Positions 8,963 to 17,724 of a stretch of 41,426 nt of DNA are shown here, in pieces (positions within the stretch are counted from its first letter, which is position 1; each line of letters opens with the position of its first letter). Origin of the DNA: Dokdonella_A sp040002595 (GTDB taxonomy: Bacteria > Pseudomonadota > Gammaproteobacteria > Xanthomonadales > Rhodanobacteraceae); contig JBDUED010000005.1 of NCBI GenBank assembly GCA_040002595.1, positions 1 through 41,426 of the forward strand. Reading direction: 5' to 3'. Position numbers and translations under genes: made by a program. The notes below the pieces were generated by a model. It did no database searches. It was not told where the DNA came from and saw only the letters and a program-made list of their open reading frames with translations.

Positions 8963-11131
8963 TCAAACGGGGTAGCGCCGCACCGCCGTCACCACCGCCA
9001 ACCGACGCACGCGCCGCATCACGTCGGCCAGGTGCTTGCGCCCGCGCACCTCGATCGTGAACAGCATTGTCGCGTGCATGCCGTCGCGTTCCTTGTATTC
9101 GACATTTTCTATGTTGGAACTGGCTTCGGCGATTGCCGAGGCAACCTGCGCGAGAACGCCCGGCTTGTTGCTGACCTCGATGCACAGTTCGACCTTGTAG
9201 TCGCCCTGCACATGCGCGTCCCAGGCAATGCCGACGCCGCGTTCCGGCGACTTGCGCAGTTCCGGTACGTTCGGACATTCAATGCGATGCACGACGATAC
9301 CCTTGCCGGCGGACAGGTAGCCCATGATGTCGTCGCCAGGCAACGGGTGGCAGCAATTGGCAAAACTCAGCACGCCCCGTTCGGCGCCGGTGATCATGAT
9401 CTTCTCGTCGCTGCGCAGACGAGCGACTTGGGATGATTCGCCATGCCCTGAAAGCAACGCCTGCGCGACCGTATCGGCAACGCGATTGCCAAGCGCGATG
9501 TCGGCCAGCAATTCCTCAAGACGCTTGAATTTCTGTTCCGCAAGGTAACGGTCGAGCACCTTGTGCGGAATGTTTTCCAGCGACGAATCGAGCGCGTCAA
9601 GCGCGCGATCGAGCATTCGGTGACCGAAATCAACCGCATCCTCGTGCTGCAGGCGTTTCAAATGATGGCGGATCGCAGTGCGGGCGCGACCCGACACGAC
9701 CCATTCGAGCCACTGCGGACTCGGATTCGCCGAGGGTGCGGTCACGATCTCGACGGTCTGGCCGCTGACCAGCGGCGTACGCAGCGGAACCAGTTTTCGA
9801 TCCGCGCGCGCGGCAACCGCGTGGGCGCCGACATCGGTGTGCACCGCATAGGCGAAATCGAGCGCAGTCGCATTGCGGGGCAGCGCCAGGATCTGACCCT
9901 TCGGAGTGAACAAATATACTTCGTCGGGAAACAGGTCGATCTTGACGTTCTCGATGAATTCGAGCGACGAAGGCATGTCCGACTGGCGGTCAGCGAGATT
10001 GGAAACCCACTCGCGCGCGCGCGTATGCGCGCTGTTGGGCGGCGTCGAATCGGTCTTGTAGACCCAGTGCGCGGCCACGCCGCGCTCCGCAATCGCGTCC
10101 ATGTCCTCGGTGCGAATCTGGATCTCGATCGGCGCGCCGAACGGTCCGAACAGCACTGTATGCAGCGATTGATAGCCATTCACCTTCGGGATCGCGATGA
10201 AATCGCGGAAGCGCCCGTCCAGCGGCTTGTACAGTCCGTGCACGGCACCCAGTGCGTGATAGCAGTTGGGCACGCTGTCGACCACGACGCGGAATCCGTA
10301 CACGTCCATCACCTGCACAAACGATTTGTGTTCCCTGCGCATCTTCGAGTAGATGCTGTAGGGCGATTTGATCCTGCCAACCGCGCGGTGCCCGATTCCC
10401 TCACCATCCAGACGCGCGTTGAGCGCGTGTTCGATGCGCGTCATCGCTTCGCGACGATTGCCGAGCACAGCGCGGATGCGTTCGGCAATGACGCGATGGC
10501 GATCCGGATACAGCGAACGAAAACCCAAATCCTGCAGTTCCGACTTGAAGCGATTCATGCCGAGGCGCTGCGCGATCGGCGCGTAAATGTCGAGCGTCTC
10601 GCGGGCGATGCGCCGGCGTGCGTCCGGCTCCATCGAACTCAGCGTGCGCATGTTGTGTAAACGGTCCGCGAGTTTGATCAGGATCACACGCAGGTCGCGC
10701 GCCATCGCCAGCAACATCTTGCGGAAACTTTCCGCGGCTGCTTCCTGGCGGCTGCGGAAACGCACCTGGTCCAGTTTTGTCACGCCATCAACCAGTTCGA
10801 TCACGGTCGAACCGAATTCGGCGGTGATCTGCTGCGAGGTCAGCTCGGTGTCTTCAAGCGTATCGTGCAGGATTGCCGCAATGATCGTTTCGGCGTCCAT
10901 GCCCAGTTCTGCGAGGATGCTCGCGACCGCAACCGGATGGGTGATGTAGGGCTCGCCGCTTTTACGCGTCTGGCCCGCATGCGCAAGCGCGCCGATTTCG
11001 TAGGCCTTGCGAACCTTGGCTACATGCTCGACCGGGAGATACGCGTTGAGCTGGCGCTCAAGCGACCGCACGTCGGCGGGAGGCTGGCTCACCGCCGGCG
11101 CCCGTGCTTGGCGGGACGCGGTCGTGGCCAT
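8963..11131 (-). CDS. spoT: Bifunctional (p)ppGpp synthetase/hydrolase SpoT
   Basis: A 722-aa RelA/SpoT homolog that makes and degrades the stringent alarmone. The HD hydrolase domain (about 40-190) keeps the catalytic HD pair at 89-90 (ILHDTLEDT). The synthetase domain (about 230-350) has YSIYSKMRRE, FRDFIAIPKVNGYQSLHT and an intact-looking GFRVVVDS core. A TGS domain follows (about 395-455: VYLFTPKGQILALPRNATALDFAYAVH region). A conserved helical/CC segment with SFANCCHPLPGD and a C-terminal ACT domain (about 645-720) complete it. It starts 61 nt after rpoZ ends, so it belongs to an rpoZ-spoT operon. It is the only RelA/SpoT gene in the window. Confidence 0.96.
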   Translation of the reverse strand: MATTASRQARAPAVSQPPADVRSLERQLNAYLPVEHVAKVRKAYEIGALAHAGQTRKSGEPYITHPVAVASILAELGMDAETIIAAILHDTLEDTELTSQQITAEFGSTVIELVDGVTKLDQVRFRSRQEAAAESFRKMLLAMARDLRVILIKLADRLHNMRTLSSMEPDARRRIARETLDIYAPIAQRLGMNRFKSELQDLGFRSLYPDRHRVIAERIRAVLGNRREAMTRIEHALNARLDGEGIGHRAVGRIKSPYSIYSKMRREHKSFVQVMDVYGFRVVVDSVPNCYHALGAVHGLYKPLDGRFRDFIAIPKVNGYQSLHTVLFGPFGAPIEIQIRTEDMDAIAERGVAAHWVYKTDSTPPNSAHTRAREWVSNLADRQSDMPSSLEFIENVKIDLFPDEVYLFTPKGQILALPRNATALDFAYAVHTDVGAHAVAARADRKLVPLRTPLVSGQTVEIVTAPSANPSPQWLEWVVSGRARTAIRHHLKRLQHEDAVDFGHRMLDRALDALDSSLENIPHKVLDRYLAEQKFKRLEELLADIALGNRVADTVAQALLSGHGESSQVARLRSDEKIMITGAERGVLSFANCCHPLPGDDIMGYLSAGKGIVVHRIECPNVPELRKSPERGVGIAWDAHVQGDYKVELCIEVSNKPGVLAQVASAIAEASSNIENVEYKERDGMHATMLFTIEVRGRKHLADVMRRVRRLAVVTAVRRYPV

Positions 11132-11192
11132 GTGGTCGCGGCAGCCGGTCAGGCCGCTCCGTCAGATCGACTTCGACAGCTGCGCGGGTCCA

Positions 11193-11486
11193 TCACAAAT
11201 CGTCGCCGCCCTTGCCCAGATCGTCATCGACTTCCGCGGCGGCCCATTCGAGCGCCTCGCGCTCCGCCTTCTCCCGTTCCTGCTTGTCGATTGCGTCGAT
11301 CATGTGCTGGTCGACCTTCCCCTCGGCAATCTCGCGCAACGCGAGCACGGTTGGCTTGTCGTTATGGCCCTCGAGCGCCGCCGTGGCGCCTTTGGCCAAC
11401 TGACGCGCACGCTTGGTCGCCATCAATACCAGCTCGAAGCGGTTGTCGACGACTTCAAGGCAATCTTCCACAGTAATACGGGCCAT
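11193..11486 (-). CDS. rpoZ: DNA-directed RNA polymerase omega subunit
   Basis: A 97-aa omega subunit, the small chaperone-like subunit that binds beta-prime and helps form one of the ppGpp sites on RNA polymerase. It shows MARITVEDCLEVVDNRFELV and the ATKRARQL helix typical of the family, with an acidic C-terminal tail. It is the first gene of the minus-strand run rpoZ-spoT-ridA-recG, so the ppGpp enzyme and a ppGpp-binding polymerase subunit are cotranscribed. In many relatives gmk lies directly upstream; here the mla genes intervene. Confidence 0.96.
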   Translation of the reverse strand: MARITVEDCLEVVDNRFELVLMATKRARQLAKGATAALEGHNDKPTVLALREIAEGKVDQHMIDAIDKQEREKAEREALEWAAAEVDDDLGKGGDDL

Positions 11487-11537
11487 GCAAAACTCTCCGG
11501 CAAAATTGAAGCCAATTCATGGCTTTAGCGATGCGTC

Positions 11538-11567
11538 ATTGTAACGCGGCGCTTTTGTGCAGCGCAA
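11538..11567 (-). promoter_or_regulatory. Predicted promoter for rpoZ-spoT
   Basis: The minus strand has TTGCGC (11562-11567) and TACAAT (11538-11543), 18 nt apart, which would start a transcript about 45 nt upstream of the rpoZ ATG. The -10 box is one mismatch from consensus and the -35 is weak. The need for an independent promoter follows from the separation of rpoZ from gmk in this genome. Confidence 0.4.
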
Positions 11568-11706
11568 TCACGCATCCAGCGGCGCCTCGGCCGGCGATGA
11601 CCGCGTGCATGCACACCCCGATTTCGCGTAGCCTTGGCGCCGCGAAACGAACACAAGCTGCCATCGGCGGGAACGCCTATGCGCCACGGACCTAAAGAAC
11701 AAACCC

Positions 11707-12531
11707 ATGCGATTCAAACCGATTCCATCCTCGCCCCGCGCGGGCCTGCTTGCGTTGTGCGTGGTCGCGCTTGCGGGCTGCGCCATCGCCAAACCGCGCA
11801 CCGACGATCCGTGGCAGGGCTTCAACCGCAAGGTGTACGCGTTCAACACCGCCGCAGACAAGGCTCTCATTCGCCCGGTCGCGCTGGGTTATCGCCGAAT
11901 CACCACACCGGACATGCGCCGCCTCGTAGCGAATTTCTTCGCCAACATTCGCATGCCGATCACGATCATCAACGATATCCTGCAAGCTGATCCCTTGTCG
12001 GCGGCGCACAACACTGGCCGTTTTGCGATCAATTCAACTGTGGGTTTCGCCGGTTTTTTCGACCCGGCGAGCGAATTGCGCCTGCCACCGGATGAAACCG
12101 ATTTCGGCGTGACGCTGGCCAAATGGGGTCTGCCGGAGGGCCCGTTTGTGGTGGTTCCGCTGGTCGGACCCTCCAGTGTGCGCGATTTCTGGCGCTTGCC
12201 CGTCGACAGTTATTTCGATCCCCTGTCGTGGTACGCCAACGAACACGCGCTGAGTTTTCACGCCGAGCGCCTGCCAAACGTGTTGTATTTGGTAACTCTG
12301 CGCGCCCGCGGACTGGATGCCGAGGGTATGCTCGACGGCGTCTACGATCCGTATATCTTCTATCGCGATGCGTATCGCCAACGGCGTCTGTACGACATCT
12401 ATAACGGCCAACCGCCCGCAGAGGTAATCGAGCAGTTGCAAGGGACCGGCGACGAAGACGTCGACAAGCTGCTTGATGAGCAGCACGCATATGAGAACAA
12501 GCAGCCGGCCAAGGAAGGCAAGAAACCCTGA
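11707..12531 (+). CDS. mlaA: MlaA (VacJ) outer-membrane lipoprotein of lipid-asymmetry maintenance
   Basis: A 274-aa lipoprotein that sits with porins in the outer membrane, extracts mislocalised phospholipid from the outer leaflet and passes it to MlaC. It has a signal sequence with a lipobox ending in LAGC (C25 lipidated). The MlaA core follows: DPWQGFNRKVYAFN, then VGFAGFFDPAS, ETDFGVTLAKWG and GPFVVVPLVGPSSVRD. The C-terminal tail is lysine-rich. It is on the plus strand, tail-to-tail with mlaB (122 nt gap), so it has its own promoter in the 220-nt region shared with rpoZ. I see no strong ribosome binding site. Confidence 0.95.
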   Translation: MRFKPIPSSPRAGLLALCVVALAGCAIAKPRTDDPWQGFNRKVYAFNTAADKALIRPVALGYRRITTPDMRRLVANFFANIRMPITIINDILQADPLSAAHNTGRFAINSTVGFAGFFDPASELRLPPDETDFGVTLAKWGLPEGPFVVVPLVGPSSVRDFWRLPVDSYFDPLSWYANEHALSFHAERLPNVLYLVTLRARGLDAEGMLDGVYDPYIFYRDAYRQRRLYDIYNGQPPAEVIEQLQGTGDEDVDKLLDEQHAYENKQPAKEGKKP

Positions 12532-12653
12532 TGGGCGCCTGAATATTTTCTGCAGACGAGGGGTCGTTTTCCTGCATGCGCGGCGCGAGACTGTATCGAG
12601 GTCGGCCAGATCCCTATGCGCCGAGGGTTATCTCGCTTCGTGATCCGCGGGTC

Positions 12654-12959
12654 TCAATCGATGCCAAGCAACGGCTCGGCATCGCACAAGTGCGCGAGCG
12701 CCCGAAGCTCCGCAGGAACTTCCGTCAAGCGCACTAACGTGCCACGGATGCGCGCACGCGCTGACCACGCCAGCAGCACGGCCAACGTCGCGCTATCAAT
12801 GCCTGCAAGGGCGCCGACATCCAGCGCGACCTCACTCGCGTTCCCCTCGAGCAACTCGTCGCTTCGCTCAAGCGCCGCTGCAGCATCGGCAAAACCCAGG
12901 CGGCCGGCAACGCGGACGTGGGCCGCGTCGACCCGTTCGATGCGCAAGGCATCGGCCAT
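12654..12959 (-). CDS. mlaB: MlaB, STAS-domain subunit of the Mla ABC transporter
   Basis: A 101-aa STAS protein that binds MlaF in the cytoplasm and supports assembly and activity of the MlaFEDB complex. It has the STAS core VRVAGRLGFADAAAAL and the conserved loop GIDSATLAVLLAW (D55, S56), followed by LVRLTEVPAELRALAHL. The start codon overlaps the mlaC stop by one base (TAATG), implying translational coupling. It is the last gene of the minus-strand mlaFEDCB operon. STAS proteins are short and divergent, but the context makes the assignment secure. Confidence 0.9.
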   Translation of the reverse strand: MADALRIERVDAAHVRVAGRLGFADAAAALERSDELLEGNASEVALDVGALAGIDSATLAVLLAWSARARIRGTLVRLTEVPAELRALAHLCDAEPLLGID

Positions 12960-13603
12960 TACTGGGTGCCCTTCTGATCCTTTTCCATCGATTCGAGCGC
13001 CTTGTCGCCCTGCGTTTCAAGGCGTGTGATCAGCGCATCGATACTCGACTTCTGGATTTCCGCGCCAACTTGATTGCGGTAGTTGGTGATGTAGGAAATG
13101 CCTTCGATGATCACGTCGTAGGCCTTCCATTGGCCTTCCCTGGTTTTGCGGAATGCATAGTCGACGGCGAGCGTCTTGCCATCGTCAAGCACCACCTCGG
13201 TGCGCACGATGGTGCGCTTGTCGTTCATCTCGCCCTTGGTCGGCAAAACGCGCACGCGGCCGCGCGTGTAGTTGAGCAGGCCTTCGGCGTAGCGATGCGC
13301 AATCGAATTGTAGAAAGCCTTGGCGAACCGCGCGCGCTGTTCCGGCGTCGCGCTGCGCGCGTACTGGCCGAGCACGAGGATGGAGGCGTAATCGATATCG
13401 AAACGCGGCAGAAGGATGCCGTCGATCAGCTTGATCAATGTTTCGTGATCGTTCTTGAGTTCGGCTTGATGGCCCTCGATGGCCTTGCCAAGATCGTCGG
13501 AGATACCCTGTACGACTTGATCGGGCGTCGGCGTGTCCGCACGCGAGGTGGCGGCAACGCCGAGGAAAAGGACCAACGCAAAACCGATGCTGCGCAACAA
13601 CAT
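12959..13603 (-). CDS. mlaC: MlaC, periplasmic phospholipid shuttle protein
   Basis: A 214-aa soluble periplasmic carrier that moves phospholipid between MlaA at the outer membrane and MlaD at the inner membrane. It has a signal peptide (about residues 1-22, cleavage after SRA), then the family pattern DGILLPRFDIDYASILVLGQYAR..ATPEQRARFAKAFYNSI, the NYTRGRVRVLP segment and VIIEGISYITNYRNQV near the end. It lies 15 nt after mlaD and overlaps mlaB by one base. Confidence 0.94.
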   Translation of the reverse strand: MLLRSIGFALVLFLGVAATSRADTPTPDQVVQGISDDLGKAIEGHQAELKNDHETLIKLIDGILLPRFDIDYASILVLGQYARSATPEQRARFAKAFYNSIAHRYAEGLLNYTRGRVRVLPTKGEMNDKRTIVRTEVVLDDGKTLAVDYAFRKTREGQWKAYDVIIEGISYITNYRNQVGAEIQKSSIDALITRLETQGDKALESMEKDQKGTQ

Positions 13604-13618
13604 GAAGGAATCCTCTTC

Positions 13619-14167
13619 TCAATGCTTGGGGGTGGGGGTATCGCCGGGAACAGCGTCCGCGGGTTTGACCGTGGCCGCGTCTGGCGCAGGCTGGGCGTTC
13701 GCCGGTTTTGGCGGCGCACCGTTGACCATGAATTTTCCGATCAGATCTTCGAGTTGCATCGACGATTGCGTGAGCACGAATTCATCGCCTTCCTTGAACA
13801 TGTCCGGCGAGCCACCGGGCTGGATGCCAACGTACTGATCGCCAAGTAAACCGCTGGTGAATATCGCCGCCGAGGAATCATCCGGAAGATCCTTGTAACG
13901 TTTGTCCACGCTCACGCGCACCAGCGCATCGAGCTTGTCCGGCTCCAGCACGATCGACTCGACCGAGCCGATGCGCACGCCGGCGACCTTGACCGGCGCA
14001 CGCAACTTCAATTGGCCGATATTCGTGAAACGCGCTTTCAGCACGTAACTGTCGCCCTGGCTGAAATTGGCGATAGACGTCGTCTGTGTCGCCAGATACG
14101 CGAGCGCGGCAAACCCGAGCAGGATGAAAAGGCCGGTACCGACCTGATAGGAACGTCGTTGGGTCAC
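13619..14167 (-). CDS. mlaD: MlaD, MCE-domain lipid-binding subunit
   Basis: A 182-aa inner-membrane-anchored protein that forms the hexameric lipid-binding ring of the MlaFEDB complex. It has one N-terminal membrane segment (about 9-27), an MCE domain (about 38-118) with KARFTNIGQLKLRAPVKVAGVRIGSVESI, and the GLLGDQYVGIQPGG motif. A Pro/Ala-rich tail (about 150-182) follows. The start is GTG at 14167, 10 nt after mlaE. Confidence 0.94.
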   Translation of the reverse strand: MTQRRSYQVGTGLFILLGFAALAYLATQTTSIANFSQGDSYVLKARFTNIGQLKLRAPVKVAGVRIGSVESIVLEPDKLDALVRVSVDKRYKDLPDDSSAAIFTSGLLGDQYVGIQPGGSPDMFKEGDEFVLTQSSMQLEDLIGKFMVNGAPPKPANAQPAPDAATVKPADAVPGDTPTPKH

Positions 14168-14177
14168 GGAAAGTGCC

Positions 14178-14963
14178 TCACATCAAGAATGCGGTCATCA
14201 CAAAATCGAGCGCCAGCACGACGATCGAGGAGAACACGACGGTACGCGTGGTCGCATACGCGACACCCTCGCTGGTCGGCGGCGTGGTATAGCCCTGGAA
14301 TACCGCGATGAGGGAAACCACGGCGCCAAACGCGACGCTTTTCCACACCCCATTGACGACATCTTTCCAGACATCGACGCTGGAGGTCATGTTGGACCAG
14401 AACGTGCCGTTGTCGAGGCCGAGCCACGTCACCCCGACCAGATGTGCGCCGAGAATGCCGAGCGCGTTGAACACGCACGCCAGCAGCGGCATCGCGATGA
14501 TGCCGGCAATAAAGCGCGGTGCAGCGACATAAGCAAGCGGATCGACCGCCATCATTTCCATCGCTGACAACTGATCGGTCGCACGCATCAGGCCGATCTC
14601 GGCGGTGATCGAGGTACCCGCACGTCCGGCAAACAGCAACGCGGTCACCACCGGCCCGAGTTCGCGGAACAGCGACAGCGCCACTACCGTGCCGAGCGCC
14701 GCCGTCCCGCCAAAAATCGACAGCACATAATAAAGTTGCAGGCCGAGCACCATGCCGACGAACAAGCCGCAAGTCATGATGATGACCAGGCTCATCGCGC
14801 CGACAAACCATATCTGGCGCAGCGTCTCGCGGTAATGGCGGAGACTTTTCGGAATTGCGGCAAGAACGGCGAGCAGGAACAAGCCGCATGCGCCGATCTG
14901 CGCGAGCGCGTCGCCGATCATCGAAGAGGCTCGCCTCGAGGGCTTATTGCGCACGTCGTTCAT
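14178..14963 (-). CDS. mlaE: MlaE, permease subunit of the Mla ABC transporter
   Basis: A 261-aa integral membrane permease of the MlaE/YrbE family that carries phospholipid through the inner membrane together with MlaF. Several hydrophobic segments are visible, with the family motifs LGPVVTALLFAGRAGTSITAEIG, VDPLAYVAAPRFIAG and VFQGYTTPPTSEGVAYATTRTVV. The ATG at 14963 overlaps the mlaF stop (ATGA), so it is preferred; an internal ATG at 14921 is a second candidate and would give a length closer to the E. coli protein. Second gene of mlaFEDCB. Confidence 0.94.
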   Translation of the reverse strand: MNDVRNKPSRRASSMIGDALAQIGACGLFLLAVLAAIPKSLRHYRETLRQIWFVGAMSLVIIMTCGLFVGMVLGLQLYYVLSIFGGTAALGTVVALSLFRELGPVVTALLFAGRAGTSITAEIGLMRATDQLSAMEMMAVDPLAYVAAPRFIAGIIAMPLLACVFNALGILGAHLVGVTWLGLDNGTFWSNMTSSVDVWKDVVNGVWKSVAFGAVVSLIAVFQGYTTPPTSEGVAYATTRTVVFSSIVVLALDFVMTAFLM

Positions 14964-15811
14964 GCGGCGCCCGTCGCCGCGACCGGCACGAATCCAAGAT
15001 CGCCCGCGTAGTCGCGTGCCGGATACTGGAAAGGCACCGGGCCGTCCGCTTCGCCGCCGAAAAACTGTTTCGTCCACGCCGATTCGCCGCGCGCCAGTTC
15101 CGCCGGCGTGCCGCGCGCAACGACCTTGCCCGAAGCGATCAGGTAAACCAGATCGGCCGCGCGCGCGACGGCCGCGAATTCATGCGCAACCAGCACGCTG
15201 GTCAGTCCCAACGTATCGTTCAATGTGCGGATCAATTTCAACACCTGGCTCAGCGCAACCGGATCGAGACCGACAAACGGCTCGTCGTAAAGGATCAGCA
15301 TCGGGTCGCGGATCATCGCACGCGCCAGCGCGACGCGACGCGCCATGCCGCCGGAAAGCTCTTCGGGCATGAGATCGGCCGCACCACGCAAGCCGACCGC
15401 CTGCAATTTGGTCAGCACGATGTTGCGCACGAGCTCGTCAGGCAGCTTCAAATGCTGGCGCAGTGGAAACGCCACATTTTCGAACACGGTGAAATCAGTC
15501 AGCAATGCCGAGTTCTGGAACAGGAATCCGATGCGTTCACGCAAATCGAACAACGCATTGCGCGACAGTGTCGGCACGTTGATGCCATCGACGCGAATCG
15601 TGCCGGCGTCCGGCATCAATTGGCCGGTGATATGCCGCAGCAGTGTGGTCTTGCCGGTGCCGCTCGGCCCCATGATCGCAGTGATTCTGCCGCGCGGGAT
15701 GTCCAGATCGATGCCGTCGAAGATGAGCTTGCCACCCAACGCCGTACGCAAGCCGCGTACTTCGACGAGGGCAGGTTCGGTCCGCGTGGCAGGAATAGGA
15801 ACGTCAATCAC
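14960..15811 (-). CDS. mlaF: MlaF, ATPase subunit of the Mla ABC transporter
   Basis: A 283-aa ABC ATPase that powers phospholipid transport by MlaFEDB. It has Walker A GPSGTGKT (48-55), signature LSGGMARRVALARA, Walker B LILYDEPF and the switch histidine in VLVAHEF. The C-terminal extension after TPAELARGESAWTKQFFGG is the type that contacts MlaB/MlaE in this family. Translation appears to start at GTG 15811. It is the first gene of the minus-strand operon; the 169 nt upstream hold a diverged REP-like repeat and no gene. Confidence 0.95.
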   Translation of the reverse strand: MIDVPIPATRTEPALVEVRGLRTALGGKLIFDGIDLDIPRGRITAIMGPSGTGKTTLLRHITGQLMPDAGTIRVDGINVPTLSRNALFDLRERIGFLFQNSALLTDFTVFENVAFPLRQHLKLPDELVRNIVLTKLQAVGLRGAADLMPEELSGGMARRVALARAMIRDPMLILYDEPFVGLDPVALSQVLKLIRTLNDTLGLTSVLVAHEFAAVARAADLVYLIASGKVVARGTPAELARGESAWTKQFFGGEADGPVPFQYPARDYAGDLGFVPVAATGAA

Positions 15812-15903
15812 GATAGACAGGGCTCACATGGAAATCGGGGCACCCAAGATCGGCCATCTCGCGACCGGGCCTTGCGGCGCGCTACCTTAGCCCAAGCGCA
15901 GCC

Positions 15904-15990
15904 TTTGTGGGAGGAGTTGCAGCTCCGATGCTGTCTCTTCACGTCCCCTCGGATCAAGTGCTTCGCGGCGCAAATCGCTTCTACGAACGG
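15904..15990. repeat. Diverged REP-like inverted pair at the 3' end of gmk
   Basis: The left arm reads TTTGTGGGAGGAGTTGCAGC (from 15904). The right arm, on the opposite strand, reads TTCGTAGAAGCG from about 15986 and continues through CGCGAAGC. Both resemble the TTTTGTAGGAGC-type head seen in the better-preserved pair at 18479-18566. The gmk stop codon lies inside the right arm. Similarity is by eye and the arms are clearly decayed. Confidence 0.45.
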
Positions 15991-16640
15991 GGACCGACGC
16001 GATCAGTGTTGCTCAGATCCTCGATCAAGGCCGCGTAGCGGGCCAGTTGCGCTGCCCTGCGCAGTCGCTGGCAGGCGACAATCGCGCGCAGATCAGCCAG
16101 CGCATCGGCAAACTGATCGTTGACTACGATGAAATCGAAATCATCCGCGTGGGCGATCTCCTCACGCGAATCGGCGAGACGGCGCGCAATCGCCTCCGCT
16201 TGGTCAGACGCACGTGCCCGAAGACGCCGTTCCAGTTCCACCCGCGAAGGTGGCAGGATGAAGATGCTGATCAAATTGGCGCAGTCTGATTTCCCATCCG
16301 CCGCCAGCTTGGCGCGAATCTGACGCGCACCTTGCCAGTCGATTTCCAGCAGCACGTCCTGACCGCGCCTCAGCAACGGTTCCACCGCAGCGCGTGCGGT
16401 GCCTTTCAGATCGCCATGCACATTGGCGTATTCGTAGAACGCATCGGCCGCCGCCATGCGCTCGAACACGTCGCGCGAGACGAAGTGGTAATGCCGTCCG
16501 TCGACCTCGCCCGCACGCGGCAGTCGAGAGGTGTACGACACCGACAAGCTGATGCCCGGCTCGCGCTCAAGCAGTGCGTGCACCAGACTGGTCTTGCCCG
16601 CACCCGACGGTGCCGCGACGATGTATAGCGTTCCACTCAT
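15981..16640 (-). CDS. gmk: Guanylate kinase
   Basis: A 219-aa kinase that phosphorylates GMP to GDP using ATP. It has P-loop APSGAGKTS (10-18), the GMP-binding region SYTSRLPRAGEVDGRHYHFVS, and the lid/core motif DVLLEIDWQGARQIR. The GMP-binding segment is slightly unusual (YTSRLPRAGE in place of the common TTRxPRPGE), but the arginines are kept. Its last residues (RVGPRS) and stop codon run into a REP-like repeat, so the C-terminal end may have been altered by that element. It lies 150 nt after yicC on the same strand. Confidence 0.95.
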   Translation of the reverse strand: MSGTLYIVAAPSGAGKTSLVHALLEREPGISLSVSYTSRLPRAGEVDGRHYHFVSRDVFERMAAADAFYEYANVHGDLKGTARAAVEPLLRRGQDVLLEIDWQGARQIRAKLAADGKSDCANLISIFILPPSRVELERRLRARASDQAEAIARRLADSREEIAHADDFDFIVVNDQFADALADLRAIVACQRLRRAAQLARYAALIEDLSNTDRVGPRS

Positions 16641-16790
16641 TCGCAGATTGTGTCCTTGGCGTTCATGCCGGTGAAATGCGCAGCCACGGGCCGATGCGCG
16701 CAGTCTCGTCGAAGTCGCATTCGTGACGCCGCGGCTGGCGCCAGGCAGGAAACAAGCGTACTGCGTCGGCGTGTTTGCGCTCCACGTTAT

Positions 16791-17654
16791 TCATTCCAGA
16801 TTCTGCACCTGCTCGCGCATCTGCTCGATCAGGACCTTCAGCTCGACCGCGGCATTGGTCGTGCGCGGGTCGGCGGATTTGGAACCGAGCGTGTTCGCTT
16901 CACGATTGAATTCCTGCATCAGGAAATCAAGTCGGCGACCAACCGCTTCGGTCAGGCCGAAAATGCGCCGCGCCTCGCCAATATGCGCGGTCAGGCGATC
17001 GAGTTCCTCGTCGACATCGATTCGCTGCACTTGCAGCACGACTTCCTGTTCGACGCGACCGGGTTCGAGCGGTAATTTTAGTTCGGCGATTCGGGCATCG
17101 AAACGAGCGCGCAATGCGGCGCGGATATCCGGCAGGAAACCGCGCACGTCGGCGACGATGCGTTCCATCGCATCCAGCCGCTCTCGCATGAAACCGCCAA
17201 GACGTTCGCCTTCACGGGCACGCGCGGCGACCATTTCATCGAGCGCACTGTCGATCAGATTGAGCGCCGCTTCACGCAAGGATTCCTGATCAGTCTGGCG
17301 ATCGAGCAGCACGCCGGGCCAACTGAGCAAGGAGGCAAAATCCACATTGAGCTGCGGAAATTTGGCCGCCAGCATTTGCGCGGTATCGGCCAGCCGCGTG
17401 ATGAGGGTTTCGTCAACCGTGATGGCCGCGGCATCGGCCACTGCGGGTTTGTAACGCAGACCGAGATCGACCTTGCCGCGCGAGAGCTTCGCCGCGACGT
17501 GTTCGCGCACCGTCGATTCCAGGCTGCGCAACTCTTCGGGCAAGCGCAGGCTCAGCTCCAGATAACGATGGTTGACCGAGCGCAGCTCGATCCCGAGCGT
17601 GCCATGGCCGGCGTCGGATTCGGCGCTGGCGAAAGCGGTCATGCTACGCAACAT
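16791..17654 (-). CDS. yicC: YicC/YloC family endoribonuclease
   Basis: A 287-aa member of the YicC family, whose E. coli member is an endoribonuclease implicated in small-RNA turnover. The N-terminal MLRSMTAFASAE, the ELRSVNHRYLELSLRLPEELRSLE block and the C-terminal block EANTLGSKSADPRTTNAAVELKVLIEQMREQVQN are diagnostic. The ATG at 17654 gives the family N-terminus; the frame is open further upstream, but that part would overlap the rph start. It is divergent from rph, the usual arrangement, and upstream of gmk on the same strand. Confidence 0.93.
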   Translation of the reverse strand: MLRSMTAFASAESDAGHGTLGIELRSVNHRYLELSLRLPEELRSLESTVREHVAAKLSRGKVDLGLRYKPAVADAAAITVDETLITRLADTAQMLAAKFPQLNVDFASLLSWPGVLLDRQTDQESLREAALNLIDSALDEMVAARAREGERLGGFMRERLDAMERIVADVRGFLPDIRAALRARFDARIAELKLPLEPGRVEQEVVLQVQRIDVDEELDRLTAHIGEARRIFGLTEAVGRRLDFLMQEFNREANTLGSKSADPRTTNAAVELKVLIEQMREQVQNLE

Positions 17655-17724
17655 GGGCTGTCCAGTGAGATGGGCGGGAGGCAATGGTAAACTCCACGGC
17701 CCGTTTGCCATAGCGCCCCTTCGC

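Noticed and set aside
9563..10660. A 365-codon open frame antisense to spoT
   Set aside because: High-GC genes often leave long open frames on the opposite strand; this one has arginine/histidine-rich composition and no recognisable domain, while spoT on the other strand is complete.
12540..12580. Possible terminator ACGAGGGGTCGTTTT after mlaA
   Set aside because: The stem is only four base pairs and the T-tract is short; not strong enough to call.
14855..16123. A 422-codon plus-strand frame over mlaE, mlaF and gmk
   Set aside because: It spans three confidently identified minus-strand genes and has low-complexity, arginine-rich sequence without family similarity.
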